From REEB95 sp035648735 (GTDB taxonomy: Bacteria > Pseudomonadota > Alphaproteobacteria > ATCC43930 > CGMCC-115725), in contig DASRKX010000002.1 in assembly GCA_035648735.1 (NCBI GenBank), forward strand, positions 1 to 21,885: 21,885 bases of DNA, in the 5' to 3' direction. The notes under the pieces were generated by a model that was not told the origin of the DNA, did no database searches, and saw nothing but the letters and a program-made list of their open reading frames with translations. The position numbers were made by a program, and so were the translations under genes. Of this stretch, positions 15,052-21,885 are shown piece after piece. The number at the start of each line of letters is the position of its first letter. Position 1 is the stretch's first letter.

Positions 15052-15092
15052 GCGCGCTGGCTCCGGCCGGTTTGGCCGGGGCTCCAGCGCGC
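15052..15092. promoter_or_regulatory. Interrupted inverted repeat between ppiD and tpiA
   Basis: A 9-base outer stem (GCGCGCTGG at 15052-15060 with CCAGCGCGC at 15084-15092) encloses a 6-base inner stem (15063-15068 with 15074-15079) and a 5-base loop. It starts 21 bases upstream of the ppiD ATG in the divergent intergenic region. Possible roles are an RNA hairpin in the ppiD leader or a protein-binding operator. Confidence 0.5.
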
Positions 15093-15178
15093 GCGGATGA
15101 TAGTGGGCCGCAGGCGCGCTCGCAACGGCGAAGCGGGCTTATGGCGGGCTCGCGCGGCCTATGCTAAAGCGGCCCCGG

Positions 15179-15904
15179 ATGCGCAAGCTGGTCGCCGGCA
15201 ACTGGAAGATGAACGGCCTCAGGGCCGATGGCGTGGCGTTGGCCCGCGATCTCGCCGGACGCGTCGGGGCCGTCCCGCCGCCCTGCGAAATCGCAATCTG
15301 CCCGCCGGCGACGCTGCTCATTCCGGTGGGTGAGGCGCTCGCCGGCAGCGTCATCATGCTTGGCGCGCAGGATTGCCACGCCGCCGAAATGGGCGCGCAC
15401 ACCGGCGATCTCAGCGCGACCATGCTGAGGGATGCGGGCTGCCGCTATGTCATCCTCGGCCATTCCGAGCGCCGCGCCGACCATCACGAGACGGATTCCG
15501 ATGTCCGCGCCAAGGTCGCGGCGGCGAGGCAGGCGAGGCTCGTGCCGATCGTCTGTATCGGCGAGACCCAGGACGAGCGCGCCGCCGGCAAGACGCTCGA
15601 CATCATTTCGCGCCAGATCAAAGGGTCGCTGCCGCCCGATTTACCCGGCGCCGATCTGGTGGTCGCCTATGAGCCGGTCTGGGCGATCGGCAGCGGCAGG
15701 ACGCCGACGGTTGCCGAGGTGGCGGATGTTCATGCGCATATCCGGCGAACGCTGTCGGCGGAGGCCCGCATTCTTTATGGCGGCTCGGTCAAGCCGGCCA
15801 ATGCCAAAGAGTTGATGGCCGTGGCGAATGTCGACGGCGCGCTGGTGGGCGGCGCCAGCCTTGTCGCCGCTCAATTCTGGGCCATCGCCGAGGCCTGCGG
15901 CTGA
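15179..15904 (+). CDS. tpiA: Triosephosphate isomerase
   Basis: This enzyme interconverts dihydroxyacetone phosphate and glyceraldehyde-3-phosphate in central carbon metabolism. The 241-residue product has all catalytic residues: Lys10 (GNWKMNG), His95 (GHSERR) and Glu165 (YEPVWAIGSG). The phosphate loop ILYGGSVKP (198-206) and C-terminal VGGASL are also present. Family length is about 250; the missing residues are just before ILYGGSV, in a surface helix. I chose the ATG at 15179 because it gives the family N-terminus MRKLVAGNWK. An in-frame ATG at 15161 would add six unlike residues. No clear Shine-Dalgarno precedes the chosen ATG; a TATGCT -10-like element at 15160-15165 would give a very short leader. 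Confidence 0.97.
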   Translation: MRKLVAGNWKMNGLRADGVALARDLAGRVGAVPPPCEIAICPPATLLIPVGEALAGSVIMLGAQDCHAAEMGAHTGDLSATMLRDAGCRYVILGHSERRADHHETDSDVRAKVAAARQARLVPIVCIGETQDERAAGKTLDIISRQIKGSLPPDLPGADLVVAYEPVWAIGSGRTPTVAEVADVHAHIRRTLSAEARILYGGSVKPANAKELMAVANVDGALVGGASLVAAQFWAIAEACG

Positions 15905-16088
15905 TGCCGGTTATTTAGGCGGCCCACGCCGGCTTGAACGCGTCCGGCACCATCGGGCTTGAAGATAGGCTCGGCATTGTCGATGATGCCCCCAACAAGA
16001 AACGGGGGGAAGCGCTGAAAGGCCGGATTCCGGCTCAAGCTCTGACTCCCGCGCCCGATAAAAAGGTCACCGCTAGGGAGTGAAACAC
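15905..16088 (+). promoter_or_regulatory. Intergenic region upstream of the HAAT transporter; possible promoter
   Basis: No gene is supported here. A weak sigma-70-like pair, TTGAAG (15959-15964) and GATGAT (15982-15987) with a 17-base spacer, could drive the transporter operon; each matches 4 of 6 consensus bases. A 5-base C/G stem with a 10-base loop lies just downstream (about 15988-16009). An AGGGAG ribosome site is at 16075-16080, 8 bases before the ATG at 16089. Confidence 0.35.
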
Positions 16089-17351
16089 ATGACAATTCGT
16101 TCAGGTTCCGCCGGCATCGGTCGCCGCACGGTCATCAAAGCCGCGGCCGCCGCCGGCGTCGTTCAATTCGCGTCGCCCTTCGTCATCACCGCGCGCGCCG
16201 CCGACACCATCAAGGTCGGCATGGTCGATCCGTTCACCGGCGTCTACGCCGCGGTGGCGCAGAACGAATTGATCGGCGCCAAGCTGGCCGTCGAGCAGAT
16301 CAACGGCAAGGGCGGCGTGCTCGGCCGCAAGATCGAGCTGCTGGTCGAGGATTCGGCCAACGACGTCGGCACCGGCGTGCAGAAGACGCGCAAGCTGATC
16401 GAGCGCGACGGCATCCAGTTCCTTATTGGGGATGTGAACTCAGGGATCGCGCAAGCCATTGCCCAGGTGTCGAACGAGAAGGGCGTGCTGCACGTCGTCT
16501 CCGGCGGGCACACCGACGGCATCACCGGCAAGGATTGCCATTGGAACGTCTATCGCGTGTGCAACACGACGAAGATGGAGGCCAATTCGGTCTCCGAGCT
16601 GCTGTTCAACAAATACGGCAAGAAGTGGCACTTCATCACGCCGGACTACGCCTTCGGCCACACGCTGCAGGAGGCGGCGGCGGCGGATCTCCAGAAATTC
16701 GGCGGCACCATGACCGGCAACGAGCTGACGCCGCTCGGCACCACCGACTTCTCCGCCTATCTCATCAAGGCGCGCGCCGCCAATCCGGACGTGATCTTGG
16801 TGTTGCCGCAGGGCAGCGACATGGTGAATTGCCTGAAGCAGGTCGTGCAGTTCGGCATCGATAAGCAGATCCACGTCGCCGGGTTGCAGCAGGAGCTCGA
16901 ATCGCTCGAGGCCATGCCGCCCGAGGCGCGCGTCGGCATCTGGATGTTCGAGTGGTACTGGAAGCAGCCGGGCGTGGCCGGTGTCGACAAGTTTGTCGCC
17001 GACATCCGCAAGGCGAGCGGCGGCAAGGTGCCGACCGCGCGCACCTGGTTCGGCTACACCTCGATGATGACCTACGCGCTCGTCGCCAACCGCGAGAAGA
17101 CGCTCGACGGCGTCAAGCTCGCCAGGGCGCTGGGCGACTTCGAGCTGCCGGCCGACGTCAAGCTCCAGCCCAACAAGGTCTACTACCGCAAGGGCGATCA
17201 CCAGTTGATGACCACGTCCTTCGTCGGTCAGGCGCTGAAGCAGGGCAAGTCCGATCCCGAGGATTTGTTCCAGGTCGATTCCCTCGTGGCGGGCGACAAG
17301 ACTTCGCCGCCCGAAACGGAGACCGGCTGCACACTGAAGTGGCCGGCCTAA
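16089..17351 (+). CDS. HAAT-family ABC transporter substrate-binding protein (LivK-like), probable Tat substrate
   Basis: This periplasmic type I binding protein (Peripla_BP_6 fold, 420 residues) feeds the LivHMGF complex. The N-terminus carries a twin-arginine signal, GRRTVIK at 11-17, then a hydrophobic stretch and a cleavage-like ARA at 35-37. The mature protein starts IKVGMVDPFTG, with GAKLAVEQINGKGGVLGRKIEL, VEDSANDVG, and a hinge near TTDFSAYL. Ligand cannot be assigned: relatives bind branched-chain amino acids, amides, urea or aromatic acids. The start is ATG 16089 with the AGGGAG site; a GTG at 16080 in frame overlaps that site and is less likely. It is followed by a large hairpin, then livH. 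Confidence 0.92.
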   Translation: MTIRSGSAGIGRRTVIKAAAAAGVVQFASPFVITARAADTIKVGMVDPFTGVYAAVAQNELIGAKLAVEQINGKGGVLGRKIELLVEDSANDVGTGVQKTRKLIERDGIQFLIGDVNSGIAQAIAQVSNEKGVLHVVSGGHTDGITGKDCHWNVYRVCNTTKMEANSVSELLFNKYGKKWHFITPDYAFGHTLQEAAAADLQKFGGTMTGNELTPLGTTDFSAYLIKARAANPDVILVLPQGSDMVNCLKQVVQFGIDKQIHVAGLQQELESLEAMPPEARVGIWMFEWYWKQPGVAGVDKFVADIRKASGGKVPTARTWFGYTSMMTYALVANREKTLDGVKLARALGDFELPADVKLQPNKVYYRKGDHQLMTTSFVGQALKQGKSDPEDLFQVDSLVAGDKTSPPETETGCTLKWPA

Positions 17352-17375
17352 CCTGACGGGTTGCCTAACGCCAAG

Positions 17376-17422
17376 CCCCCTCCCCGTGCCGGCCCCGTTT
17401 TCCGGGGACGGCCGGGAGGGGG
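17376..17422 (+). promoter_or_regulatory. Large hairpin between the binding-protein gene and livH
   Basis: A 9-base outer stem (CCCCCTCCC at 17376-17384 with GGGAGGGGG at 17414-17422) and a 5-base inner stem (17393-17397 with 17403-17407) enclose a TTTTC loop. It lies 24 bases after the binding-protein stop and is followed by a short T-containing stretch. Such hairpins often stabilise the upstream mRNA or attenuate readthrough, giving more binding protein than permease. Confidence 0.7.
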
Positions 17423-17430
17423 TCATTCTT

Positions 17431-17436
17431 ATGTGA
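17431..17436 (+). promoter_or_regulatory. Start-stop AUG-UGA element before livH
   Basis: ATG immediately followed by TGA lies 8 bases after the GGGAGGGGG tract and 4 bases before the livH ATG. It is a minimal open reading frame at ideal distance from a strong ribosome site. It could trap ribosomes or help reinitiation at livH; it may also be chance. Confidence 0.3.
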
Positions 17437-17440
17437 TCGG

Positions 17441-18310
17441 ATGACTCAGCTTCTCCTCTTCAACATCACCAACGGCCTGATCATCGGCGCGTTCTACGTG
17501 CTGATGGCGATCGGCCTGTCGCTCATTCTCAATCTCTCGAACGTGATCAACTTCGCGCATGGCGGCTTTCTCGTCATCGGCGGCTATCTCGCTTATACGC
17601 TCGAGCCCTATATCGGGTTCTGGGGCGCGCTGATTGCCGCGCCCTTCCTCACCGCGATCCTCGGCGTTGCGGTCGAACGTTTCCTGATCAGCCGCGTCTA
17701 TGGCCGCGACCCGCTCTACAGCCTGCTCCTGACCTTCGGCCTCGCCTTCATCTTCGAAGAGGGCACGCGTATGATCTGGGGCGCGCAGGGCAAGCCTTTC
17801 ACCATTCCGGCCTTCCTGGCGCAACCGCTGAGCAACGAGCTCTTCTTCCTCACCGGCTACCGGCTGTTCATGGTCGCGGTGGTGGCGCTGGTCATGGCGA
17901 CGCTGTTCAGCTTCCTGCGCTTCACCCGCATCGGCATCCGCATCCGCGCCGGCACGCTCGATCTCGAGACGGTCGCCGGGCTGGGCATCAATGTGCGCGC
18001 GCTGCGGACGCTCAATTTCGGCGTCGGCATCTTTCTCGCCGGACTTTCGGGCGTGCTCGCCGGCGGCCAATTGGGGCTTGAGCCGACCATGGGCGCCGGC
18101 CTGTTGATGCCGAGCTTCGTCGCCATCATCGTCGGCGGCGTCGGCTCGCTGGGCGGCACGTTGGTCGGCGGCTTGTTGATCGGCGTCGCCTCGGGGGTTA
18201 CCGCGGTGTTCTTCCCGGCGGCGAGCGAGGCGGTCATCTACGTGCTGATGGCGGTGGTGTTGCTCATCCGGCCGCGCGGCCTGTTCGGCGAGGAGGGCAT
18301 GCTCACATGA
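17441..18310 (+). CDS. livH: Branched-chain-type ABC permease LivH
   Basis: This inner-membrane permease (289 residues) is one half of the HAAT channel. It opens MTQLLLFNITNGLIIGAFYVLMAIGLSLIL, typical of LivH. Motifs seen are NVINFAHGGFLVIGGY, GLGINVRALR and the conserved GVGSLGGTLVGGLLIG near the C-terminus. About eight hydrophobic segments are visible. The nearest purine-rich ribosome site, GGGAGGGGG, is 18 bases away in the 3' arm of the preceding hairpin. An out-of-frame start-stop AUG-UGA (17431-17436) sits between. The stop overlaps the livM start as ATGA. Confidence 0.93.
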   Translation: MTQLLLFNITNGLIIGAFYVLMAIGLSLILNLSNVINFAHGGFLVIGGYLAYTLEPYIGFWGALIAAPFLTAILGVAVERFLISRVYGRDPLYSLLLTFGLAFIFEEGTRMIWGAQGKPFTIPAFLAQPLSNELFFLTGYRLFMVAVVALVMATLFSFLRFTRIGIRIRAGTLDLETVAGLGINVRALRTLNFGVGIFLAGLSGVLAGGQLGLEPTMGAGLLMPSFVAIIVGGVGSLGGTLVGGLLIGVASGVTAVFFPAASEAVIYVLMAVVLLIRPRGLFGEEGMLT

Positions 18311-19263
18311 GCGCCGAGCAGGGCCGCAAGCTCGCGATCATCGCCGCGCTCTGGGCGGCGCTCATTCTCGCGCCGCTGTGGATGCCGCTGGTGGGCGGCT
18401 ATACCGCGCTGGGCACCCGCGTGCTGGTGCTGGGGCTGGCCGCCATGTCGGTCAATTTCCTGCTGGGATTCACCGGCGTCCTGTCCTTCGGCCACGCCGC
18501 TTGGTTCGGGCTCGGCGCCTATGGCTGCGGATTGCTGCTGAAATTCGTCGCGCTCTCAACGCCGCTCGGCATCCTCGCCGGCACGTTGCTCGGCGGCATA
18601 TTGGGCGGCTTGCTCGGCGCGCTGATCGTGCGCCGCCGCGGCGTCTATTTCGCCATGGTGACCATCGCCTTCGGCCAGGTGTTCTACTACATCGCCTTCC
18701 AGTGGAGCTCGCTGACCGGTGGCGACGACGGGCTGCGCCCATTCTACCGCCAGCCGCTGCATCTGGGCTTCACGACGATCGATATCCTGCAGAACTCGAC
18801 CGCGTTCTATTACTTCGTGCTGTTCTGCTTCGCCGGCGCGGCGGCGGCGATGGCGTTCATCCTGCGCTCGCCCTTCGGCCGCACCATGATCGCCATCCGC
18901 GAGAACGAGCGCCGCGCCCGCTTTCTGGGGATTCCCATCGAGCTGCACATCTGGATCGCTTTCACCCTGTCCTGCTTCTTCATGGCCTTCGCCGGCTCGC
19001 TCTACGCGCTGGTCAACAACTTCGCCGATCCGCGCGGCCTCCATTACAGCCAGTCGGGCGATTTTGTGATGATGGCGGTCATGGGCGGCATGCGCAACTT
19101 CTGGGGACCGCTCCTCGGCGCAGTGGTCTTCGTCGTCCTGCAGGACTACGTCTCGAGCATCACCATCAACTGGCAGATCTATATCGGCCTGCTCTTCGTG
19201 CTGGTGGTGCTGTTCTTCCCGCGCGGGCTTCTGGGCTTCATCCAGCAGCGGAGGCGCGCGTGA
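18307..19263 (+). CDS. livM: Branched-chain-type ABC permease LivM
   Basis: This is the second inner-membrane permease (318 residues) of the HAAT transporter. LivM features are NFLLGFTGVLSFGHAAWFGLGAYGCG, RRRGVYFAMVTIAFGQVFYY, SPFGRTMIAIRENERRARFLG and the late MGGMRNFWGPLLGAVVFVVLQDY. At least eight hydrophobic segments are visible. It starts in ATGA overlap with livH and its stop overlaps the livG start as GTGA, so all four importer core genes are coupled. Confidence 0.94.
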   Translation: MSAEQGRKLAIIAALWAALILAPLWMPLVGGYTALGTRVLVLGLAAMSVNFLLGFTGVLSFGHAAWFGLGAYGCGLLLKFVALSTPLGILAGTLLGGILGGLLGALIVRRRGVYFAMVTIAFGQVFYYIAFQWSSLTGGDDGLRPFYRQPLHLGFTTIDILQNSTAFYYFVLFCFAGAAAAMAFILRSPFGRTMIAIRENERRARFLGIPIELHIWIAFTLSCFFMAFAGSLYALVNNFADPRGLHYSQSGDFVMMAVMGGMRNFWGPLLGAVVFVVLQDYVSSITINWQIYIGLLFVLVVLFFPRGLLGFIQQRRRA

Positions 19264-20009
19264 GCCTGCTGGAGGTGAGCCACGCCAGCAAGCATTTCGG
19301 CTCGCTGGTCGCGGTGCGCGACGTCTCGCTCAAGGTGGCCAAGGGCGAGCTCCGCGCCATCATCGGCCCCAACGGCGCGGGCAAGACCACCTTCTTCAAC
19401 CTGATCTCCGGCTTCTTTCCGCCCACCACCGGCACCGTCAGCTTCGACGGCGAGGACGTCACCGGCCTGTCGGTCGCGCGGCGCGTCACGCGCGGCATGG
19501 CGCGCACCTTCCAGATCACCGAGATCTTTCCCGAGCTGACGGTGTTCGAGAATCTGCGCGTCGGCGCCGAGGTGGCGGCCGGGTATCGCCTGCGCCCCTG
19601 GATCGGCAAGAACGCGATCGCCGCGGTGAAGCGCAGCGTGGACGAGATCCTGGATTTGACCCGGCTTTCGGCCAAGGCCACGCGTCTCGTGGGCGAGCTG
19701 GCGCATGGCGATCAGCGCGCCGCCGAGATCGCCATGGCGCTGACCCTGAAGCCGCGCCTGCTGCTGCTGGACGAGCCCACCGCCGGCATGGGCGAGCAGG
19801 AGACCTACGAGATCACTCAGATGGTGCGCCGGCTGCACCGCGAGAAGTCCTTCACCATCGTGCTGATCGAGCACGACATGCGCGTGGTCTTCCATCTCGC
19901 CGACCGCATCACCGTGCTCGACCAGGGCGCGCTCCTGGCCGAGGGCACGCCGCCCGAGATCGCCGCCAACGAGGCGGTGCAGGCCGCCTATCTGGGCAAG
20001 GCGGCATGA
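19260..20009 (+). CDS. livG: HAAT-type ABC transporter ATPase LivG
   Basis: This is one of two cytoplasmic ATPases powering the importer (249 residues). Walker A is GPNGAGKTT at 36-44. The Q-loop region is FQITEIFPELTVFENL. The ABC signature is degenerate, as usual for LivG, in ELAHGDQRAAEIAMAL. Walker B is LLLLDEPTAGM, and the H-loop is IEHDM. The GTG start at 19260 overlaps the livM stop, and no better start lies downstream. The frame is open well upstream through livM but is not used. Confidence 0.94.
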   Translation: MSLLEVSHASKHFGSLVAVRDVSLKVAKGELRAIIGPNGAGKTTFFNLISGFFPPTTGTVSFDGEDVTGLSVARRVTRGMARTFQITEIFPELTVFENLRVGAEVAAGYRLRPWIGKNAIAAVKRSVDEILDLTRLSAKATRLVGELAHGDQRAAEIAMALTLKPRLLLLDEPTAGMGEQETYEITQMVRRLHREKSFTIVLIEHDMRVVFHLADRITVLDQGALLAEGTPPEIAANEAVQAAYLGKAA

Positions 20010-20731
20010 TGGCGGACGCACTCAAGGCCGAAGGGCTCCACACCTATTACGGCAAGAGCCATATCCTGCACGGCGTGTCGCTCGCCGTTGCCGAGGGCAA
20101 GATCACCACGCTGCTCGGGCGCAACGGCGCCGGCAAGACCACGACGCTGCGGAGCCTGATGGGCCTGACGCCCGCGCGCGAAGGCCGCATCGAGATTTTC
20201 GGCAACCAAACCACGCACTGGCCGACCTTCCGGATTGCCGCGCTCGGCGTCGGCTACGTGCCGGAGGGGCGACGCATCTTCGCCAACCTGTCGGTTGACG
20301 AGAATCTGCGGGTGCCGTTGGAGCGTCCCGGCAAGTGGACCATTCCGCGCATCTACGAACTGTTCCCGCGCCTGGCCGAGCGCAAGGCCAATCGCGGCCG
20401 CCAGCTCTCGGGCGGCGAGCAGGAGATGCTGTCGATCGCCCGCGCGTTGCTGCTCAATCCGAAGCTGCTCATTCTCGACGAGCCGAGCCAGGGCCTGGCG
20501 CCGCTGATCGTGCGCGACGTCTTCCGCATCGTGGCGCAGATGCGGGCGGAGGGGATTTCGGTTTTGCTCGTGGAGCAAAACGTGCGCATGAGTCTCGAGA
20601 TCGCCGACCACGCCTACGTGCTCGACGACGGCGCGGTGGTCTATTCGGGCCCCGCCAAGGAGCTGGCGGCCGACGAGGCGCGCGTCAAGGCGATGGCCGG
20701 GGCTTCCGCCGAGGAGTGGAGCGCGGCGTAG
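20006..20731 (+). CDS. livF: HAAT-type ABC transporter ATPase LivF
   Basis: This is the second ATPase (241 residues) of the importer. Walker A is GRNGAGKTT at 38-46. LivF hallmarks include GVGYVPEGRRIFANLSVDENL, the signature LSGGEQEMLSIARAL, Walker B LLILDEPSQGLAP and the switch motif VEQNV. Two adjacent ATGs (20006 and 20009) both fit; 20006 overlaps the livG stop as ATGA. A 66-base gap follows before the NMT1-like gene. Confidence 0.94.
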   Translation: MMADALKAEGLHTYYGKSHILHGVSLAVAEGKITTLLGRNGAGKTTTLRSLMGLTPAREGRIEIFGNQTTHWPTFRIAALGVGYVPEGRRIFANLSVDENLRVPLERPGKWTIPRIYELFPRLAERKANRGRQLSGGEQEMLSIARALLLNPKLLILDEPSQGLAPLIVRDVFRIVAQMRAEGISVLLVEQNVRMSLEIADHAYVLDDGAVVYSGPAKELAADEARVKAMAGASAEEWSAA

Positions 20732-20781
20732 CTGCGTCGTAGTCTGAATCAGCCGGGCGACGCTTTTCGCGTGAAACGCAC

Positions 20782-20790
20782 AGGGAGGGG
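20782..20790 (+). promoter_or_regulatory. Ribosome binding site that sets the NMT1-like start
   Basis: AGGGAGGGG is 7 bases before the ATG at 20798. The in-frame ATG at 20771 lies upstream of it and has no site, so the 295-residue form is preferred. Confidence 0.75.
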
Positions 20791-20797
20791 AACTCGC

Positions 20798-21685
20798 ATG
20801 GCTAAGAGCCTCAAGCCGGTAAAGATCGCGCCCAAGGGCATGGGCCTCGCCGATTTTGTCGCCATGGAGGAGGGCTTCTACGTCCAGGAGGGGCTCGACG
20901 TCGAGCTCGACTGGCAGACGTTTCGCGGCACGCAGTCGAGCTGGAAGGGGCTCGATTACCTCAGCCGGCCGCAGGACAAGCCCTATGAAAAGGGCGACGC
21001 CGACGTGATCCAGAGCGCCTGCCAATGGGGCAGCGTGTGCAACGCCGGCGCCGGCATGGGCCGCTTCGTGTCGGACGCCTACGGCGTCTCGTCCTGGGCG
21101 ATCTTCGTCCGCGCCGATTCCAAGATCCGCAAGCCCGAGGATTTGAAGGACGTGCCGATCGGCGTCGGCCTGCGCGCCGGCAGCCATTTCAACGTGCCGT
21201 GGCGGCTCGAGCCCTATATGCCGCTCGCCAACATCAAGACGGTCAATGTCGGCGGCTTCGGCGCGCGCCTCACGGCGCTCCTCAACAAGGAGGTCGAGGC
21301 CGCGAGCCTGCTGCCGCCGCAGATCGCCATGGCCGAGCAGCTCGGCCTGCGCAAGGTGATCCACAACACCTTCCACACCATCTGGTGGGTTCCCGAAAAG
21401 GCGGAGAAGGAAACCGTCGCCGCCTATTTCCGCGCCCTGGTCAAGGCCGAGGAGGCGATGGACCGGAATCTCGCCAAGTATCTGCCGCTGTGGAAGCACG
21501 CGGTGCCCCCGGAATTCCAGGACCGCCCCTGGGATTTCAGTAAGTTCGACCGCGGCGAGCGCTTCGTCTACGAGCCGATCCCGCGCGCCGAATACGACGA
21601 GATCATGGAACAGGTGAAACGCTGGGGCCTCGACGACTATCTCAAGGAACGCAGCTTCGAGAAGCTCGCCTTCCAGTCGCGCTAG
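20798..21685 (+). CDS. NMT1/THI5-like substrate-binding protein without signal peptide
   Basis: The 295-residue product has a type II periplasmic-binding fold of the NMT1/THI5/SsuA kind. Seen are PKGMGLADFVAMEEGFYVQEGLDVEL, the classical opening, then GDADVIQSACQWGS, KPEDLKDVPIGVG, ALLNKEVEAASLLPPQ and a C-terminal helical region. No Sec or Tat signal and no lipobox is visible: the chain begins MAKSLKPVKIAPKG, and even the longer form (from 20771) is only basic, not hydrophobic. It may act in the cytoplasm as an enzyme-like or sensor protein, as the THI5-type fold allows. It follows livF by 66 bases and probably belongs to the same operon. Substrate unknown. Confidence 0.8.
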   Translation: MAKSLKPVKIAPKGMGLADFVAMEEGFYVQEGLDVELDWQTFRGTQSSWKGLDYLSRPQDKPYEKGDADVIQSACQWGSVCNAGAGMGRFVSDAYGVSSWAIFVRADSKIRKPEDLKDVPIGVGLRAGSHFNVPWRLEPYMPLANIKTVNVGGFGARLTALLNKEVEAASLLPPQIAMAEQLGLRKVIHNTFHTIWWVPEKAEKETVAAYFRALVKAEEAMDRNLAKYLPLWKHAVPPEFQDRPWDFSKFDRGERFVYEPIPRAEYDEIMEQVKRWGLDDYLKERSFEKLAFQSR

Positions 21686-21698
21686 GGGGCGTTTCGGG

Positions 21699-21885
21699 CT
21701 AAAGGCGCGGCTGAAAGAGATAGCGGCCGTATTTCGCGGCGAAAAGCAGAAAGCCGAGACTCCAGATCGCGCCCGCCGTCGCGGTGGCAGCGCCCGGCTC
21801 GCCGGGCAGCCAGCCGGCGGCGACGCGCAATGCCGCGCCGAGATTGATGAGCGCGTAGATCGCGATCGTGCCGCCGTCGGCGGTC
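21699..21885 (-). CDS. nnrS: NnrS family membrane protein, 3' end only
   Basis: The minus strand is open from the window edge to a TAG at 21701-21699, giving 61 residues. The sequence has TIAIYALINLGAALRVAAGW, then AIWSLGFLLFAAKYGRYLF, ending QPRL. This resembles the last two membrane segments of NnrS, a heme- and copper-containing membrane protein linked to nitric oxide stress and denitrification. The start lies beyond the window. It converges with the NMT1-like gene, 13 bases apart. Assignment rests on a short tail. Confidence 0.6.
   Translation of the reverse strand, partial: TADGGTIAIYALINLGAALRVAAGWLPGEPGAATATAGAIWSLGFLLFAAKYGRYLFQPRL

Noticed and set aside
13258..15333. A 691-codon open frame antisense to ppiD
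   Set aside because: It is rich in Arg/His/Gly/Leu typical of GC-rich shadow frames, matches no family, and lies opposite a clearly recognised ppiD.
15945..15962. Sigma-54-like promoter upstream of the HAAT operon
   Set aside because: GGCAC is followed by a GC at the wrong spacing (one base short) and without the TTGC element.
15871..16095. A 74-codon minus-strand open frame between tpiA and the binding-protein gene
   Set aside because: It overlaps both neighbours' ends, has no visible ribosome site and no recognisable features.
19988..21499. A 503-codon minus-strand open frame opposite livF and the NMT1-like gene
   Set aside because: Low-complexity Arg/His/Leu-rich translation opposite two recognised genes; a by-product of high GC at third positions.

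Overview
This is a GC-rich, tightly packed chromosomal window from an alphaproteobacterium, most likely a Rhodospirillales-like lineage; the genus cannot be fixed from sequence alone. The best evidence is the lexA promoter, which carries a perfect GTTC-N7-GTTC SOS box of the alphaproteobacterial type. The combination of ppiD, trpE, trpG-D-C, moaC, moeA and lexA on one strand also fits this class. No tRNA, rRNA, CRISPR array, IS element or phage gene is visible. No gene-free stretch is longer than about 185 bases.

Left part (48-5286, minus strand). One operon runs trpG-trpD-trpC-moaC-moeA, then a 71-aa membrane protein, then lexA. The genes overlap by a few bases at every junction from trpG to the small gene. 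lexA has its own promoter (about 791-819) overlapped by the SOS box. This block makes the middle steps of tryptophan synthesis, two molybdenum-cofactor proteins and the SOS repressor.

Middle part (5287-11632). This is an accessory block in both orientations. It holds a divergent polysaccharide deacetylase (YibQ family), then on the minus strand a secreted cupin, TupB and TupA (tungstate permease and binding protein, no ATPase in the window). On the plus strand follow an LLM-type flavin oxidoreductase, a tandem CDGSH iron-sulfur protein overlapping a pirin gene, and a secreted Yx(F/W/Y)xxD-repeat protein. A strong hairpin terminator (11589-11614) closes the block.

ppiD-trpE (11633-15030, minus) lies beyond it. 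Because ppiD-trpE and trpGDC-moaC-moeA-lexA share strand and order, the middle block looks like an insertion that split a longer ancestral operon (inference). tpiA (15179-15904, plus) is divergent from ppiD.

Right part (16089-21685, plus). This is a branched-chain-amino-acid-type (HAAT) ABC importer: a Tat-type binding protein, LivH, LivM, LivG and LivF, then a second substrate-binding-like protein of the NMT1/THI5 fold with no visible signal peptide. A large hairpin and an AUG-UGA start-stop pair sit between the binding protein and livH. The window ends in the 3' end of an NnrS-family membrane protein gene on the minus strand.

I found no clearly new multi-gene system. The best second-look items are the split operon, the small membrane protein between moeA and lexA, the orphan TupAB, the coupled CDGSH-pirin pair, and the leaderless second binding protein with the livH leader hairpin.
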